Shown: in pieces, positions 6,798 through 8,363 of the stretch
How positions within the stretch are numbered: the first letter of the stretch is position 1
How the letters are laid out: the number at the start of each line of letters is the position of its first letter
DNA from: Candidatus Absconditabacterales bacterium
GTDB lineage: Bacteria; Patescibacteriota; Gracilibacteria; Absconditabacterales; Absconditicoccaceae
NCBI GenBank assembly: GCA_937965925.1
Contig: CALCME010000047.1
Location: forward strand, 1 to 8,363
DNA length: 8,363 bases
Reading direction: 5' to 3'
Notes under the pieces: generated by a model
What the model was told of the DNA's origin: nothing
Database searches by the model: none
The model's input: only the letters and a program-made list of their open reading frames with translations
Program-made: the position numbers and the translations under genes

Positions 6798-8045
6798 TTA
6801 GTTCTTCATCTTAAATTTTTCTCCGATATTCCAATACGGTTGGATAAAGAGATCAGTTCAATCCATTTTTTGTTTCATCTTAACCGATTCTGATGTTACT
6901 ATTCCAGATAGTAGAGGTCAGTATTGTGCATTAAAACTACGAAATGCTCTAGGAATTAGGGTTTTATTTCACGATTTCACTTCAACCGGTACGATGTTGC
7001 CATCATACGTTTTGACAATACAATCTATCTCAGTTTGATTTTTTGTTCTTCGATACAAAATATCACGTACATGCTCTTCACGTGCAAGGTGAGTCACAAC
7101 AAAGTTTTCAATACGCTTTCACTTATGTTCGTCTAACGACCACTGGTCAGTAAAGTAACTAATAAGACCAACATCATGCATAAAATATTCCATATGAGCA
7201 TTATACTCCTTCGTCTTATCAGAAAAGAAGGGCGCAACTGGAACAAGAAGAAACATATCAGTCAGAAAAGCTAAGTATTTTTTTACTTCATGAGTTGTAA
7301 TGTTAGCAGATTGAGCCATACGTTGATGCTTCCAGATAGATCAGATAGATCTCGTTGCGTATCACATCATATGCGTAAAATTCACAAACGATCATCATCA
7401 CACATACGTAAGGAAATCTCTCTCCAATAGTCTTTTTACTATTTGATCGAAAACAGCAATCTTATCAGTAGTACTCTGAGCCATAACCACAGCAGGATAT
7501 CAGCCATATATCAAATACTCTTGTATATATGGAGCAAGCAACGAATATGACATACTTGCCAAACGCGAGATATTTTTTCATTTTGCCACAAGAAACTCTT
7601 CAAACGAAAATGACCAAACACGTATCTCTTGTCATCTTCATACCAGCGTAGATCAAGCAAGTTGTTGTCACCAAAATCTAGATCACGTCACCATCACATG
7701 ACAACGACGATCTGGCATATCATACAGAGACTTAAGAAGAGACTCAGGAAATGGTAGATGTTGAATCTCATCCAAAAGAAGAAGTCCAGGTTCAGTAATA
7801 TCTCGATCATGCTCCACTAGTAACCGATCTACAAACTGCTTATGTGAGGTCCATTCAGTTCATACTCGCTGTTGCATATCAATATAGACTGATTTATACC
7901 TATATTTCTCCTTCAGTATCTTCTCGCTATCAAGAAGTAATGTCGTTTTCCCCACCTGTCTAGGTCAAGTAAGCACAACAAGAGAATCTTGCTCAAAAGA
8001 AGTTACTATTTGCGACATATACGATTTTCTAAAAATTTTTTCCAT
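6798..8045 (-). CDS. AAA ATPase with DUF4143 C-terminal domain, 415 aa
   Basis: This is a member of the AAA_14/DUF4143 family of prokaryotic ATPases, whose cellular role is poorly known. Walker A is GPRQVGKT (residues 27-34, Lys33; the first Gly is encoded by UGA). Walker B is GLLLLDEIQHLP with Asp92-Glu93. A sensor-like VTGSSRFWG follows, then LVGRGQEIRVWSFSFEEFL and YGGYPAVV, both typical of the family. The C-terminal domain has the winged-helix-like SANITTHEVKKYLAFLTDMFLL, the EYFMHDVGL motif, and TEID...VPVEVKSG (Glu339, Asp341, Glu355, Lys357). The last resembles a PD-(D/E)XK nuclease core; activity is not implied. Length is normal for the family. About 18 UGA codons are Gly, including three in a row at residues 216-218. 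An AGGA (8049-8052) precedes the ATG closely, and an in-frame TAA lies directly upstream of the start. The gene has its own likely promoter. Confidence 0.93.
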
Positions 8046-8085
8046 TTATCCTAGTATAATCATAAACATTTTTATAGATATCCTA

Positions 8086-8113
8086 CTTATATACATCGTA
8101 ATATACTTTACAA
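8086..8113 (-). promoter_or_regulatory. Candidate promoter of the ATPase gene
   Basis: On the minus strand TTGTAA (8113-8108) is followed after 16 bases by TATAAG (8091-8086; 5 of 6 against TATAAT). Transcription would start near 8079, about 34 bases before the ATG at 8045. A second -10-like TATACT at 8058-8053 would give a nearly leaderless transcript. The first choice fits better because it follows the preceding terminator directly. Confidence 0.45.
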
Positions 8114-8114
8114 G

Positions 8115-8148
8115 AAAAAAAGACCATGCACATTTGCACAATCTTTTT
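8115..8148 (-). terminator. Intrinsic terminator of the ilvE transcript
   Basis: Read on the minus strand, AAAAAGATTGTGCA pairs with TGCATGGTCTTTTT around the loop AATG, with three G-U wobbles. A T run (complement of the A run 8115-8121) follows. The wobbles become mismatches on the plus strand, so the hairpin works mainly for minus-strand RNA. It ends the transcript about 31 bases after the ilvE stop. Confidence 0.8.
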
Positions 8149-8179
8149 CTCGACTCTTAAATCTCGTATCTATCTCTCC

Positions 8180-8363
8180 CTACCACAACCACCCTTCATA
8201 CTCACTCACCTTTCCTCTCACCACGTCATCATAGAAATGTTTTAATTTCATCGTTACTGAATCTTCTGGATACGTATATATATGCTTCTCACCTCATTCA
8301 GTAGTGATAGATCATATAGGAGTCACCTCTGCAGCAGTACCAACAAAAAATGCCTGATCAAAG
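8180..8363 (-). CDS. ilvE: Branched-chain amino-acid aminotransferase, C-terminal end (5' part outside window)
   Basis: This PLP enzyme transfers the amino group between glutamate and the keto acids of valine, leucine and isoleucine. Only the last 60 residues are present; the gene enters from the right edge and stops at TAG (8182-8180). The visible DQAFFVGTAAEVTPIGSI matches the conserved FFTGTAAEVTP region of class IV aminotransferases of the branched-chain type. It is followed by VTMKLKHFYDDVVRGK and YEGWLW, where the family has its final helix and WL end. Two UGA codons are read as Gly. A U-tract hairpin lies just downstream. Other class IV enzymes such as D-amino-acid aminotransferase or aminodeoxychorismate lyase lack this TGTAAEVTP form, so the call is fairly secure despite the short fragment. 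Confidence 0.85.

Noticed and set aside
7392..7400. Short ATC/TGA triplet repeat as a possible microsatellite
   Set aside because: It is three in-frame UGA (Gly) codons inside the ATPase gene and does not extend further.
1..8363. Reading the window as a pseudogene-rich, decaying region under the standard code
   Set aside because: Only UGA interrupts the frames while UAA and UAG do not, and the UGA sites coincide with conserved glycines. This indicates recoding, not decay.
1..8363. tRNA-Gly(UCA), other RNA genes, CRISPR arrays, insertion sequences
   Set aside because: No cloverleaf-like sequence, regularly spaced repeats, transposase motif or terminal inverted repeats were seen in the intergenic space, which is under 230 bases everywhere.

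Overview
The window reads as chromosomal DNA of a candidate-phyla-radiation bacterium that uses genetic code 25, in which UGA means glycine. The candidates are Gracilibacteria (BD1-5/GN02) and Absconditabacteria (SR1). Under the standard code almost every gene here looks shredded. When UGA is read as Gly and only UAA/UAG as stops, long proteins appear on both strands, with roughly 90 in-frame UGA codons. Several of these fall on glycines that are essentially invariant in known enzymes: the GSSxMPxKxN loop of argininosuccinate lyase, the SMG loop of ornithine carbamoyltransferase, and the first Gly of an ATPase Walker A motif. The phylum choice is an inference. No rRNA, tRNA or CRISPR array is visible.

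Layout. Positions 1-1850 (+) hold an arginine-biosynthesis cluster: the 3' part of argH, a complete argF and a 63-residue unknown protein starting one base after argF. A U-tract hairpin at 2001-2032 can terminate transcription from both sides. Facing it on the minus strand (2074-2972) is a two-gene unit encoding a small membrane-anchored protein and a lipoprotein. A 228-base divergent intergenic region (2973-3200) follows. On the plus strand, 3201-4089 encodes an alpha/beta-hydrolase-fold protein whose N-terminal part is out of frame with its body and whose usual nucleophile serine is replaced by Gly. Next, 4161-5264 encodes a 367-residue protein I do not recognise, preceded by a promoter-like sequence.

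From 5302 to the end all genes lie on the minus strand. In transcription order these are the 3' end of a branched-chain aminotransferase gene (ilvE, running off the right edge) with its terminator, then a promoter, an AAA/DUF4143 ATPase, and a fused membrane-transporter-like/spermidine-synthase-like protein 41 bases downstream of the ATPase.

Integration. argH and argF catalyse the steps ornithine to citrulline and argininosuccinate to arginine, so the left edge points to real arginine synthesis. The right edge adds branched-chain amino-acid transamination. The centre is lineage-specific envelope or unknown proteins. I see no mobile element or defence island. The most striking property is the recoding itself, followed by the disrupted and possibly non-catalytic hydrolase and the unrecognised 367-residue protein.
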